NCBI GenBank assembly: GCA_964512635.1
Contig: CAZEJB010000014.1
Span: forward strand, 1 to 64,000
DNA: 64,000 nt
Direction: 5' to 3'
From: JADZFO01 sp964512635
GTDB lineage: Bacteria; 4484-113; JAFGCY01
The position numbers and the translations under genes are program-made. The notes under the pieces were generated by a model, which did no database searches, had not been told where the DNA came from, and worked only from the letters and a program-made list of their open reading frames with translations. This document shows positions 16,022-25,394 of the stretch, one piece after another. Position 1 is the stretch's first letter; each line of letters starts with the position of its first letter.

Positions 16022-19000
16022 CTACTTGTCTTCCTCGCGAATACCCGCGCCGCTGCGGTTCGGGTACTTCGGCTTGGCCGGCTCGTTCCACGGACGCTCG
16101 CCGAGTTCCTTGACCACTTCCTGAATCGCGCGGTCAAGCTGGGCATCCTCGCCGCGGGCCAGGATGCTCGGCGTGTTGTCGATGTCGATATCCGGGTCGA
16201 CGCCGTGGCCCTCGACCGCCCAGGTGCCGTTGGGCTCGAAGAAGCCGAAGTTCGGCACGCTGACCGCGGAGCCGTCAAGCATCGGCGGGCTGCCGGAGAT
16301 ACCGATCAGGCCGCCCCAGGTGCGCTTGCCGATCAGCTTGCCCAGCTTGTAGTCGCGGAACAGCCAGGGGAAGGAGTCGCCGCCGGAGCCAGCGTTCTCG
16401 TTGATCAGCATCACTTTGGGTCCGCCGTTCATGTACCAGGGGCTGCGCCAGTTGACGCCGTCGCGGGTGGCCCAGTACTGGCGGCCGCGGCGGTTCAGGA
16501 TCTGGATCATCGGGTCGGGGCTCAGACCGCCGCCGTTCCAGCGCTCGTCAATGACGAGGCCCTGCATGTTGTGCTGGCCAATGAACTGGCGCATGAAGTC
16601 AGATGCGCCGCCGCCGCCGGTGTCGCGGACATAGATATAGCCGATCTTGCCGCCGGTCTTGTCGGAGACATACTGGCGGTTCATCTCGATCCAGTCGCGC
16701 AGGCGCAGCTCGCCGTCGCTGTAAATCGGGCTGACCAGGTACTTGCGCTCCTTGCCGTCCTTCATCGCGCTGGCGCTGACCGTCAGCTCGGTCGGCTTGC
16801 CCACGGTGCCGCTGAGCAGCTCCCAGGGGTTGCCGTTCTCGCCGACCGGCTGGCCGTTGACCGCCAGCAGGAAGTCGCCTTCGTTGATGTCTATGCCGGG
16901 CTGCTCCAGCGGGCCGCGGACATCCGCTTCCCAGCTCGCGCCGCTGTAGATCTTCTTGAAGCGCACGCCGCGCTTGCCGTTGGCATCCGCAGCGTATTCA
17001 AAGTCGCAGGCGAGCTGGCCGATGCCGATGCTCTTGGGATAGTCGCCCGGGTCGCTGTAAACATAGGTATGGCCGGAGTTCAGCTCGGCGACCATCTGGC
17101 GGATGATGTACTCCACATCGCCGCGGTTGGTCGCGAAGTCAACCAGGCTCAGCGCGCGCTTGCCGGCGGCATCCCAGTTCACACCGTGCATGTCCGGGTC
17201 ATAGAAATAGTCGCGATAGCGGCTCCAGGCATCGTAAACGATGGCCTTCCACTCGTCGCGGGGATTAACCTCAACCAGCAGGCCACTGGTGTTGACCGGC
17301 TTGTCCAGCGCCGCGCCGGGCATCGCCCCGGTGATGAACACGCCGCCGTTGGCGAAGACCAGCATCTTGGAGGCGTCGGGGGTCAGCTGGTAGCCGCCGA
17401 TGCCCGGCAGGATCGGGGTCTCGGCCGGGTTATCGCCTGACAGATCGAACATCGCCAGGGTCGGGGGAGCCGCAGCGCCGGCCTTGATGTAGAAAATCTT
17501 CTTGTCGCCGCCCTGCAGGTTGAAGAAGGCGCCGGAGCCGACCGGCAGGTTGATCGTGCGGGCCTCGATGCCCTCAATATCAACCTTGAGGTTCTCAACC
17601 TTGGGCTCTTCCTTCTTCTCGCCCTCGGCCGGAGCCGCCGGCGCAGCGCCCTCAGCCGGTGCCGCCGGGGCCGCGCCCTCCGCAGGCTTGTCGCCCTCGG
17701 CGGGCTTCTCCTCCGCCGGCTTGATCTCCTCGTCGTCGTTCTTCGCCGCGAAGGGCGAAGCGATGTCCGCGCGCAGCGTCGTTACGCAGAGCACGGTGGT
17801 ATCGCTGAAGTTGAACTCGCCCCAGTCGCCCACCGGCGAATAGCTCGGGTTGAAGCTGCTGTCGCTGGTATAGAACAGATAATCGCCGCTCTTGTCGAGG
17901 GTCGCATTGCCGCAGCTGAAGGCCGGATTGGTTACCGGATAGGTCTTGCGGGCGGCATAGTCGCAGAGCATCACCACGCCATTGCCGCTGACCGCATCCG
18001 TGCCGTTGAAGGCCAGCCAGTTGCTGTCCTTGGCCCAGCTCAGGGTTCCGGCATTGGCCCAGGGGTCCTTGAAGAACATCCAGCTCTCGCCGTTGTCCAC
18101 GGTGCAGATGAAGTTCGCCCCGGTCTTGTCGCTGAAGGCGATCTTCTTGCTGTCGGGGCTCCAGTTCAGGTTCATGCGGAAGGTGTGGCCGTCGTGGGTC
18201 AGCTGCTTCGCCTCGCCGCTGCCGTCGCTCGGCCGCAGGTAGATCTCATACTCGCCGGTGGCGTTGCTGAGGTAGGCGATCCACTGGCCGTCGGGGCTCC
18301 AGGTCGGCTCGCGCTCGGTCACGCCGTTGGTGTTGGTCAGGTTGCGCGGGAAGCCCTTCTCGGCCGGGATGGTCCAGATATCGCCGCGGGCGTTCACCGT
18401 CACACGCTTGGCCTGCGGCGAGATGCCGCCTTCCATAATGTTCTGGCCGGCGTCGATGGTCTGGGGCATCACGCTGATACGGTCGCCGGGCACGCTGATA
18501 TCAACCTTGCTCAGCTTCTCGGAGGCGATATCCAGCAGCCAGAGCTGGCCGCCGTTCTCCATCACGATGTCGCTGGGGCCCATCGCGGGCCACTTGGTTT
18601 CGAAGTCCTTGAAGGTCGTAACCTGGCGGCGCTTGCCGTCGGCCAGGGTATAGACCCAGATATTACGGCGATGCTCGGGGCCGGCATCGGACAGGAAATA
18701 GATCTTGTCATTGCCATAGAACATCGGCGCCGTATCCGTGCCGGGCCAGTCGGTGAGCTGCTTGCTCTCGCCGTTCTTCAGGTTGTAGATCCAGATATTG
18801 CTGGCCGTGCCGCCCTGATAGCGGTTCCAGTTCTGGAACTCAATCCACTGCTGGTCCATCGCCACCCACTCGCCGTTGGCGCTGAAGGAGGCAAACATCG
18901 CCTCGAAGGGCGGCAGGGCCTCGGGCAGGCCGCCTGAACGGCTGGTGTAATACAGGCGGTTCTGGTGGCCGGCGTTCTCCTGCGAGGAGCCGAACACCAC

Positions 19001-19423
19001 GCGGCCGTCCGGGGCATAGTCGACCATGAACACACCGCCGGGCTGGAAGCTCAGGCGCGTGGGCAGGCCGCCGTTGACGGGCAGCTCATAGATGTCGCCG
19101 TTGCCGTCATAGTTGGCGCCAAAGGCCACATGGCTGCCGTCCGGGCTGAAGCGCGGGAACTGCTCGGCCCCCGCCGGACTGGCCAGCGGGACGGCCAGGC
19201 CGCCCGTCTTGGGCGCGACCCACAGGTCGTTGTCATAGCGAAAGACGATCTTGTCCGCGCTGACATCCGGCGTGCGCAGCATGGCCGCATTCAGGGCCAC
19301 GGAGCCGCCGGCAGATGCCGCCTGGGCTGTGCCGCAAAGGGCCGCTGATGCAGCCAGCACAAGCATGGCCAGCAGTGCCAGCGACGCAGTCCGCGCGCCG
19401 GCGATGCAGGGAAGGGATACCAT
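16022..19423 (-). CDS. tri: Tricorn protease homologue
   Basis: 1133 residues from ATG 19423, which has a perfect AAGGAGG 8 bases upstream. A signal peptide (LALLAMLVLAASAALCGTAQA) suggests export to the periplasm. The N-terminal half holds beta-propeller repeats (FSPDGSHVAFGANYDGNGDI, WSPDGQWIAYLSNATGEYEI). A low-complexity PAEG linker interrupts the second propeller. The C-terminal third has a core domain, a PDZ region (INEGDFLLAVNGQPVG) and the S41-type catalytic part with NENAGSGGDSFPWLF, where the Ser (near residue 1012) is the expected nucleophile. Tricorn degrades oligopeptides in archaea; exported bacterial homologues are common. Length fits the family (about 1070). The frame stays open upstream to 20275 but that stretch is repeat DNA. 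Confidence 0.95.
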   Translation of the reverse strand: MVSLPCIAGARTASLALLAMLVLAASAALCGTAQAASAGGSVALNAAMLRTPDVSADKIVFRYDNDLWVAPKTGGLAVPLASPAGAEQFPRFSPDGSHVAFGANYDGNGDIYELPVNGGLPTRLSFQPGGVFMVDYAPDGRVVFGSSQENAGHQNRLYYTSRSGGLPEALPPFEAMFASFSANGEWVAMDQQWIEFQNWNRYQGGTASNIWIYNLKNGESKQLTDWPGTDTAPMFYGNDKIYFLSDAGPEHRRNIWVYTLADGKRRQVTTFKDFETKWPAMGPSDIVMENGGQLWLLDIASEKLSKVDISVPGDRISVMPQTIDAGQNIMEGGISPQAKRVTVNARGDIWTIPAEKGFPRNLTNTNGVTEREPTWSPDGQWIAYLSNATGEYEIYLRPSDGSGEAKQLTHDGHTFRMNLNWSPDSKKIAFSDKTGANFICTVDNGESWMFFKDPWANAGTLSWAKDSNWLAFNGTDAVSGNGVVMLCDYAARKTYPVTNPAFSCGNATLDKSGDYLFYTSDSSFNPSYSPVGDWGEFNFSDTTVLCVTTLRADIASPFAAKNDDEEIKPAEEKPAEGDKPAEGAAPAAPAEGAAPAAPAEGEKKEEPKVENLKVDIEGIEARTINLPVGSGAFFNLQGGDKKIFYIKAGAAAPPTLAMFDLSGDNPAETPILPGIGGYQLTPDASKMLVFANGGVFITGAMPGAALDKPVNTSGLLVEVNPRDEWKAIVYDAWSRYRDYFYDPDMHGVNWDAAGKRALSLVDFATNRGDVEYIIRQMVAELNSGHTYVYSDPGDYPKSIGIGQLACDFEYAADANGKRGVRFKKIYSGASWEADVRGPLEQPGIDINEGDFLLAVNGQPVGENGNPWELLSGTVGKPTELTVSASAMKDGKERKYLVSPIYSDGELRLRDWIEMNRQYVSDKTGGKIGYIYVRDTGGGGASDFMRQFIGQHNMQGLVIDERWNGGGLSPDPMIQILNRRGRQYWATRDGVNWRSPWYMNGGPKVMLINENAGSGGDSFPWLFRDYKLGKLIGKRTWGGLIGISGSPPMLDGSAVSVPNFGFFEPNGTWAVEGHGVDPDIDIDNTPSILARGEDAQLDRAIQEVVKELGERPWNEPAKPKYPNRSGAGIREEDK

Positions 19424-19689
19424 CAGTTCCTCCTTGGAGAGCAGCAGTCGGCCACTTGGTATGCCGGCCTGCCGTGACACGGGATAAAGCCTAGCATGTG
19501 CGGACCCGTTGCGGCGTCTGCGCCGAGGCGCGCGCTGCCCGCGGGCAGCGTTCAACAAGCTCACAGACGGGCCGGCCGGCGCAGTGGTTACCGGACAGCC
19601 CCGCTTCAGGGGCCTACAGCAGCCTCCAAAGCGTCCGAGAACGCGCATGCAGGGATAGAGCCGCGCGGGGCAGGGGAGGTAACGGGCCA

Positions 19690-20130
19690 GTGCGCGGACG
19701 ATCCGTCCGCGTTTGTGTATTTTCCGGGAGTGCCGGGCCAGGCCCGGCATTTTTACCGGAACGCCGACCCGCCGCGCTTGCATCTCTTCCCGGAGCGCCG
19801 GTCGACCGACCGGCTTCCTGTCCCCCACGGCCGGCTGCAAGCCGGGCTCTTGCCCTGGGGCGCCAGCCATAGGCTGGCGTCCTCTCCGGCTGTTACAATC
19901 CCCGCAGATGTCCACTGCCCCGCAAAACCGGCAGCACAGCTCCGCAGGCCGCGCCGCGCCACGTCCGGTGGCACCGGCTTGCAACCGGTGGGTTTTCGCG
20001 GCTGCGCCGCGTGCTGGAGCGCCGGCTTCAGCCGGCATCTCCTGGGGAGCGCAGACTTCAGCCGGCATCTGCTGGGGAGCGCAGACTTCAGCCGGCATCT
20101 GCTGGGGAGCGCAGACTTTAGTCTGCATCT
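19690..20130. repeat. Island of palindromes, ending in a 30-base tandem repeat
   Basis: About ten different hairpin units lie head to tail, each of the plan GGAGCGC, stem, loop, stem, ATCTTC-like tail. Examples are GCGGACGATCCGTCCGC near 19695, GCCGGGCCAGGCCCGGC near 19735, CGCCAGCCATAGGCTGGCG near 19862 and CCGGTGGCACCGG near 19970. At 20026, 20056, 20086 and 20116 a 30-base unit (CTTCAGCCGGCATCTGCTGG...) is repeated in tandem, the last copy changed to CTTTAGTCTGCATCT with compensating stem changes. Confidence 0.85.
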
Positions 20131-21797
20131 TCAAGCAGCGCGGACATCTTGCCCGCGTCGCCCGCTCGCGCGGATCGCGTAGCCGGCCGGTCATCATTGC
20201 CGGCGGGACCAACGACTGGCAGTGGACCAAGATCACGCACCAGGTTGACGCAATCGGGCGCACCAGCGACAGCAACTACCGCCAGTGGTTGAATGGCGGC
20301 AGCGAGCCTGCCGGTGATAGCCTGCAGCATGTCTACGACCAGGCCGGGCGGATGGTGCAGAACTACGACGGCACCTCCGCGTACGGCGCGACTTGGCGCT
20401 GGGCCGGCGCGGCCAACAGCCACAATGGCCCGCTCTGGGGTCCGGCTGCGGATACCTCCAGCCAGGTCAACCACAATGTTGCTGCGGGCAGTTTCAAGGG
20501 CATCCCGGTGCGCCGTAGCTTCAGCCAGCCGACAGTCGAAGGCGACAAGCGTGAGCTCTTCGGCCAAGGCCGCCCACAGGCCAAGGACAGCGTGAGCAGC
20601 TGGCACCTCGGCATCCAGTCCGGCCCGCAGCCCGCCTCGCTGCAAGGCACTACTACCAGTCGCTTCAGCTTCATCGGCACCGTCGCCGCGACCGACATGA
20701 GCCGCGCGACCGACAGCCGTGAAGCCGGCCGCATCGGCATCTTCGGCTCTGCGCTGAGCTATGGCGGGAGCTATGGCCGTGTGACGAACGAGGCGATTGG
20801 TAGGGATGTAAATCCGCTTGGAAGGAGTGGAGGGTTCGCTCTAGTAGGCGGTTCCCAGAATTTTAACAGAATCTCCGCCGTCATACCCCTTACCATTAGA
20901 AAAGGTATGGGCAGCGGTAACTCGATTAATAATGATGGGATGCCGACTCCCGATTGCCCAGACCCAGAATGTGTAGGTGGGGGTACTAAGTACTGGGATA
21001 AATACGCAAAATCGGACTGCTGCATCTGGCATGCAAAGGTTTGGGAACATGATAATGAATGGGACCAATGTCTCTGCAAAGTGAGATCGTGCCGTCCCGA
21101 CATCTGCCCTGACTGCAGCTCCAGTGAATGGCGCCATATAACTGAGTGTTGCTATTGTATGGAGTGCAAAGCTCGCAATCGAGCAGATAAAAAGTGTGAG
21201 TATCCATGCAAATTTGATTGCGCTGGTCCCAAGTGGTGCCAAATGCCTGACGACTGCTACTGCCAAGAGAAGTCAGACGGCGGTTCGGGCGATGATGGAG
21301 GAGATGGGTTGTGCTGGATCGTAGTACCAGGAAGCAAACAGTTAGGTTCATTTATGGGCGGGTGCTACGTCCCTGGCCCAGGTGAGGAGAATGATCCAGG
21401 TGCTAATCCAGGAGGACAATTGACCTACAAATGCAGCGTCACGGCAACTCAATTGTGCCAGTCAATTCCATGTAAGAGCGGTGGAACCAAGACAGCCTAT
21501 TATGCTGCTGCAGTGAGTTGCACTTGCTTCAATTTCAAGGATACAACCCAAGGCACAGGAACCGTGAGTGTAAACTTGCCCTGCGGGAAGTCATTCTCCC
21601 CCAGCGAAAAGTCGGTGTTTGGCGGCAGAATAAAGAATGTTCTGGGACAAATTCTCTGTCCGTGCTCGGATTTTTCGGGAATCGATGGTGAGCCTCCTCC
21701 CATTTCGTTGATGGAACGGTTTGGAACGAGGCGTGGTTCGATCACTTTTGTTTCAAACATTTCAAGAGATCTAGGAGGTAAACGGGGATGTTGTTGA
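19713..21797 (+). CDS. Cysteine-rich protein with YD/RHS-like upstream segment, 5' end uncertain
   Basis: The open frame covers 694 codons, but the first 150 are a translation of the palindrome island and are unlikely to be an original gene start. From about 20170 a GC-rich stretch codes a plausible secreted-type segment with VYDQAGRMVQNYDGTSAYG, resembling YD repeats of RHS proteins. From about 20800 base composition drops towards AT and a cysteine-rich C-terminal domain begins, with about 31 cysteines in some 280 residues (for example CCIWHAKVW, CLCKVRSCRPDICPDC, ECCYCMEC). The stop overlaps the next gene by 10 bases. A GC-rich core plus AT-rich C-terminal tip followed by a small AT-rich gene is the pattern of polymorphic toxin tips, but no toxin fold is recognisable. 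It could equally be a 5'-truncated remnant. Confidence 0.5.
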   Translation: MCIFRECRARPGIFTGTPTRRACISSRSAGRPTGFLSPTAGCKPGSCPGAPAIGWRPLRLLQSPQMSTAPQNRQHSSAGRAAPRPVAPACNRWVFAAAPRAGAPASAGISWGAQTSAGICWGAQTSAGICWGAQTLVCIFKQRGHLARVARSRGSRSRPVIIAGGTNDWQWTKITHQVDAIGRTSDSNYRQWLNGGSEPAGDSLQHVYDQAGRMVQNYDGTSAYGATWRWAGAANSHNGPLWGPAADTSSQVNHNVAAGSFKGIPVRRSFSQPTVEGDKRELFGQGRPQAKDSVSSWHLGIQSGPQPASLQGTTTSRFSFIGTVAATDMSRATDSREAGRIGIFGSALSYGGSYGRVTNEAIGRDVNPLGRSGGFALVGGSQNFNRISAVIPLTIRKGMGSGNSINNDGMPTPDCPDPECVGGGTKYWDKYAKSDCCIWHAKVWEHDNEWDQCLCKVRSCRPDICPDCSSSEWRHITECCYCMECKARNRADKKCEYPCKFDCAGPKWCQMPDDCYCQEKSDGGSGDDGGDGLCWIVVPGSKQLGSFMGGCYVPGPGEENDPGANPGGQLTYKCSVTATQLCQSIPCKSGGTKTAYYAAAVSCTCFNFKDTTQGTGTVSVNLPCGKSFSPSEKSVFGGRIKNVLGQILCPCSDFSGIDGEPPPISLMERFGTRRGSITFVSNISRDLGGKRGCC

Positions 21798-22390
21798 GTC
21801 AAATCCCAGTGTTCGTAGCTGTAATGGCATTGCTAGCTCAGTGCGGCGGTGATGAAACGAATGTATCTGCCACACCATCTGAAGTCGATTTCATTAGCCG
21901 AGATATTAGTACAATTCGTGACTCTGGAGCTCTAGGGCTCATAGAAGTTTACGATTTGTTTTCCATTGAAGAGAATACGGTGGCGCTTTACGCAAATAAT
22001 GACCCGAATGAGGAATGGGTAAGGATGTGGAATTCTAATATCGAAATTGCCTATGATGGTGGAGGCAAGAATGGTTGGCAGTTGTCCACAAGTAGTGATT
22101 TCCAGGCATGCATTTTCCAGACTAGTTCAATTTGGTATGCACAAGCTAACGGACTGAGCGCAGACAGGCTTTGCGACCTATTGCGAGAAGAGGTGAAATC
22201 AGCTAAACCAGAGGTAAGTACTTCAATGACAGGAAGTAACATAATCCAATGGAGAGCGCAAGGTGTATTTATTGGAATCATAAGTAAAGAAGACTTTCTG
22301 AATTCCGATACACCAATTGCATTTACACTGCAATTCTCAAGAGCTCCAGCTGCCGACCGTATCGAGAAACCGACGCGTCAACAGCAATGA
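21788..22390 (+). CDS. Small AT-rich lipoprotein, possible partner or immunity protein
   Basis: 200 residues from an ATG with GGAGGT 9 bases upstream, overlapping the stop of the cysteine-rich gene by 10 bases, so the two are translationally coupled. A short signal peptide ends in a lipobox-like LLAQC at Cys19, although Gln at -1 is unusual. The mature part (for example DFISRDISTIRDSGALGLIE and VYDLFSIEENTVALYANND) matches no family I know. Codon use is AT-rich, unlike flanking genes, suggesting transfer. Membrane-anchored immunity proteins do exist for periplasmic toxins. That role is inference from position only. Confidence 0.7.
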   Translation: MLLSQIPVFVAVMALLAQCGGDETNVSATPSEVDFISRDISTIRDSGALGLIEVYDLFSIEENTVALYANNDPNEEWVRMWNSNIEIAYDGGGKNGWQLSTSSDFQACIFQTSSIWYAQANGLSADRLCDLLREEVKSAKPEVSTSMTGSNIIQWRAQGVFIGIISKEDFLNSDTPIAFTLQFSRAPAADRIEKPTRQQQ

Positions 22391-23155
22391 GGGCATCGCT
22401 TTCAAGAAGCTCCTTTTGCGGAGGTTTTGGCACCGCTATTGAACTGATAGCACTATTTGGCCAGCACTTGGCAGTTCTGAGAAGGCAACTTGGCCGCTTG
22501 ACCTTACGCTGCAATGGCTGGGCTACCTGACGCAGGCAGACCATCCTCAAGTGACGAACAGCGTCGGCAGTAGGAAGATAAGTGGTAGTTTTTTTAGTCT
22601 CAGTGTTAGAACGAACTCCGCGCACAGTCGAATTTTTTATGGCGCCGACCCGCCTAGCTGCTCTCCGAGCGGCGGGAGGGGCGGAGTCGGGTTCATTTGA
22701 GAAGCAGCAAAAGCCTGATTTGATCAGGCTGGAAGCGGCTTCCAGGCCCTTCTTGTCCCTTACTACCGTAATCAGGGCCTTAGTAAGGGGTAGATTGAGC
22801 TTTGTTCCTGGCTGTGTTAGTTTGTGTAGGACTTCGGATAGCTTCAAGCAAGGACCACCATTACTGCGGACATGCCGCCATTCGCAAGCTCATGGCGGTC
22901 TAGGCTACGCGGGGCTAAGCCCCGTAGCGTCCCGGCTAGAAATGCCGGCCGGGGACAAGCCCCGGCCCTACGAGAACTGGGGCTGCCGGGCTTAGCCCGG
23001 CGTACTTTAGACCGGCGAGCGCCGGCGCGAGACGGCATGGCCGCCAGCGGCGCAGCCGCATACCTTCCGTGCGAGGCGCGCAGCGCTGAGCGCGGCCTCC
23101 GTTGTAGCATGCAGTGTGGGCAGATCGACGACCACTTGGGGCGTCGCCCACTTAC
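22391..23155. other. Intergenic region without a convincing gene; palindromes at 22895-23030
   Basis: Frames here are short or overlap the lipoprotein antisense, and none looks like a protein. The AT-leaning composition ends near 22870. From 22895 GC palindromes appear: GCGGGGCTAAGCCCCG, GCCGGGGACAAGCCCCGGC (near 22948) and CCGGGCTTAGCCCGG (near 22990). A short inverted repeat GGAAGCGGCTTCC lies near 22731-22743. Confidence 0.6.
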
Positions 23156-23674
23156 TCACGCCCGCTCCTGTGCCATCAGCCAGTTGCAGGGCAGGTCGCG
23201 GGTCGCCTGCTGCAAGCCCCATAACTGCTGCGTCTGCCGCATACCATCGTTTCCTGCCAGCAGGCTCGGGCTGAGATCAGCCAGGAGCAATTCGCCAGCG
23301 TGCAGGATTCGCGAGCGAATCTTGTAGAGCCCTTCGAAGTGCTTGCGCTGTTCGTCGCTGACCCCGCCATACTTGTCGAGGAAGGTTCGGTATCTCTTCA
23401 ACACGGCGTAATGGCGCTGCTCGCAGCTGGGGCAAGGATCGACCTTGACGCCGCGGTTGTCATGATCGATCAGCGTCTCCAGCGCGCCAATCAGTGCGGT
23501 CAAGGCCAGGCTTGGGGAGATAGTGATAGCCAGCATGGCCGACTGGAAGAGCGCGCAGGCCCGCAGAAAAGCGTCGCGGGTGGAATCCTCTTGGCTGCCG
23601 GCCCACTTAGGACAAAAGCGGTCCAGTTGTGCTAAACCGGCCGGCAGGCTAAAACAATCGCGCTGCGGCGCGGG
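23156..23674 (-). pseudogene. 5'-truncated HEPN-like protein fragment
   Basis: The frame is open from 23674, just after an in-frame TGA, to the stop at 23156. The first ATG is at 23536, yet good protein-like sequence extends upstream of it (RDAFLRACALFQSAM). The segment TRDAFLRACALFQSA, then ALTALIGALETLI, then a CPSC pair, and finally LYKIRSRILHAGELL resembles the C-terminal part of HEPN/ApeA-type proteins, in which RSxxxH is the RNase-type motif. The beginning of the gene is missing and repeat DNA adjoins both sides, so this is best read as a broken gene. HEPN proteins often belong to toxin or phage-defence systems. Confidence 0.6.
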
Positions 23675-24125
23675 TCATAGATGCGCCGTCCGGCATAGCT
23701 GTTTGCCGGAAGTGTATTTAGGCATTGGAAGGCCCCGTCACATGCTTGCTCATCCGCTCAAGTATCCCTCCGCCAAATTCCAGCCCCTGGCCCTCGTCCG
23801 CGAGTCTGGCGGGGGCGGCAGTGCCGCTGGACCAGACTTGGACCAAAGCAGGGCCAAAAGCTGCGGCCTGGACCAGACCTGGCCCAAAACTGCCGGCGCG
23901 CAGCCCATCGCGGGCCTGAAAAACAGAATCTCACGTTGCGTTTGCCGGCCAAAGGTTAAATCCGCGGGCCGCGCGGCTGGCATGAAAATGTGTTTCGACG
24001 TTCGTTTTGCGGCCGCAAAGTTAAATCCGGCGAGGGGCTGGATGGCTGCCTGTATCCGTCGTCTGCAGATCCCTGCAACAAAGTCATGCGCTGCGCAGTG
24101 GCCCGGCGGCCGCGCGCCGGCCCTT
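23675..24125. other. Intergenic region with imperfect direct repeats
   Basis: No convincing gene. Two 35-base imperfect copies (ACGTTGCGTTTGCCGGCCAA... at 23932-23966 and ACGTTCGTTTTGCGGCCGCA... at 23998-24032) both end in TTAAATCC. At 23830-23895 the phrase TGGACCAGAC, followed by TTGGACCAAA or CTGGCCCAAA, occurs twice. Confidence 0.5.
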
Positions 24126-24131
24126 TAGAAT
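24126..24131 (+). promoter_or_regulatory. -10 element of the FAD oxidoreductase (leaderless type)
   Basis: TAGAAT immediately precedes an ATG at 24132 and is exactly 6 bases before a GTG at 24138. Since a transcript cannot start inside its own -10 spacing, it argues for the GTG as start. Confidence 0.65.
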
Positions 24132-24137
24132 ATGCCC

Positions 24138-25394
24138 GTGCCCCATACATATGATGTCATCGTCGCCGGCGGCGGACTGGCCGGCTGCGCCGCCGCGCTG
24201 GCGGCTGTGCGTGAAGGGGCCCGGACCCTGCTGGTCGAGCTGCATGGCTATCTCGGCGGGAATGCTACCCGCGGCATGGTAGCGCCATGGCAGAGCTATC
24301 ACGCCAGCCGCCCCGACCCGCAGTCCAGCGCGCTGCCGCAGCAGGTCATCGGCGGCATCGCCCAGGAGTTCGTCGACGACCTGGTCGCCCGGGGCGCCAG
24401 TCTGGGCCACATCGTCGACCCGATCGGCTTTGCCGGCAGCCTGACCCCGGTGGACGCCGATGCCCTGAAGCTCTACCTGCCGGAAAAGCTCAGCGCCGCC
24501 GGGGTTGAGATCCGCCTCGGCCAGGGCGTTGAGCTCGAACTGCTAAGCAGCGCGGCGCAGGTGGTGGATGCCACAGGCTCCTGCGCCGCCGCCCGGATGC
24601 TGGGGGCGCAGTGCAGCCTGGCCGCCGAGCGTCAGCCGATGACCTGGATGTTCACGATGCAGGGTGTGGACACGGCGGCGATCCGCGATTTCCAGCTGGC
24701 CCATCCGCAGCAGTTCGTCCTGCATCCCCGGGTTCGGGAACTGCGCCCGGACTTCGTCGCCGTCAGCGGCTTTTTCGATCTGTGGCGCGGCGGGCGCGAA
24801 CGGGGCGAGATCACGATCCCCCGCGACCGCCTGCTGTGCTTCTCCACTCCCCGGCCCGGCGAAGTGCTGATCAACAGCACCCGCATCCCGGCTGAGCATC
24901 CCCAGCCGCGCCTGGAAGGCCTGCGCCAGGTGCGTGAACTGCTGGACTGGCTGCCCCGTCATATCCCCGGCTTTTCCAGCGCCGGCCTGGGGCGGGTGGC
25001 AGATGACATAGGAGAAAGAGAAAGCTGGCGGCTGGAAGGTAAGTACAAGCTGAGTGTTGAGGACCTGCTGAGCGGGCGGGACTTTGAAGACACGATTACC
25101 CGGGGCTGTTACCCGATCGACATTCACAGCGCCAGCAGCGACGAGCTGGCGACCCGCGAACTGGACAGCCGGGGCTGGTACAGCATCCCGCTGCGCTGCC
25201 TGGAAAGTCCGCAGGTTGAGCGCCTGCTGGTGGCCGGGCGCTGCATCAGTGCCGACCGCAGCGGCTTCGCCAGCGCCAGGACCCTGCCGACGGCAATGGC
25301 TCTGGGACAGGTTGCGGGAATGGTGGCTGCGGCCAGGGCGGTCGGTAAAAAAGTGGAAAATTTAACTTGTCTTTCCGCAACGGCGCGGGTATAA
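24138..25394 (+). CDS. FAD-dependent oxidoreductase (FAD_oxidored family)
   Basis: About 418 residues. The N-terminus has the FAD-binding motif DVIVAGGGLAGCAAALAA, then LLVELHGYLGGNATRGMV, the latter typical of the PF12831-type flavoproteins. Further motifs are DADALKLYLPEKL, STRIPAEHPQPRLEGLRQ and, near the C-terminus, LLVAGRCISADRSGFASAR, the second FAD contact. Substrates of this family are mostly unknown. The gene stands alone between accessory DNA and rpoD. GTG 24138 is preferred to ATG 24132 because TAGAAT at 24126-24131 leaves 6 bases before GTG, as in many genes of this window. Confidence 0.87.
   Translation: MPHTYDVIVAGGGLAGCAAALAAVREGARTLLVELHGYLGGNATRGMVAPWQSYHASRPDPQSSALPQQVIGGIAQEFVDDLVARGASLGHIVDPIGFAGSLTPVDADALKLYLPEKLSAAGVEIRLGQGVELELLSSAAQVVDATGSCAAARMLGAQCSLAAERQPMTWMFTMQGVDTAAIRDFQLAHPQQFVLHPRVRELRPDFVAVSGFFDLWRGGRERGEITIPRDRLLCFSTPRPGEVLINSTRIPAEHPQPRLEGLRQVRELLDWLPRHIPGFSSAGLGRVADDIGERESWRLEGKYKLSVEDLLSGRDFEDTITRGCYPIDIHSASSDELATRELDSRGWYSIPLRCLESPQVERLLVAGRCISADRSGFASARTLPTAMALGQVAGMVAAARAVGKKVENLTCLSATARV

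Noticed and set aside
20026..20130. 30-base tandem repeat considered as a CRISPR array
   Set aside because: Units are contiguous with no spacers, only about 3.5 copies, and they match the REP family seen elsewhere.
19424..20275. Upstream extension of the tricorn gene
   Set aside because: The ATG at 19423 has a perfect AAGGAGG and a signal peptide; the extension is palindrome DNA.
22323..22847. Minus-strand frame of 174 codons
   Set aside because: It overlaps the small lipoprotein gene, has no ribosome-binding site and does not read like a protein.
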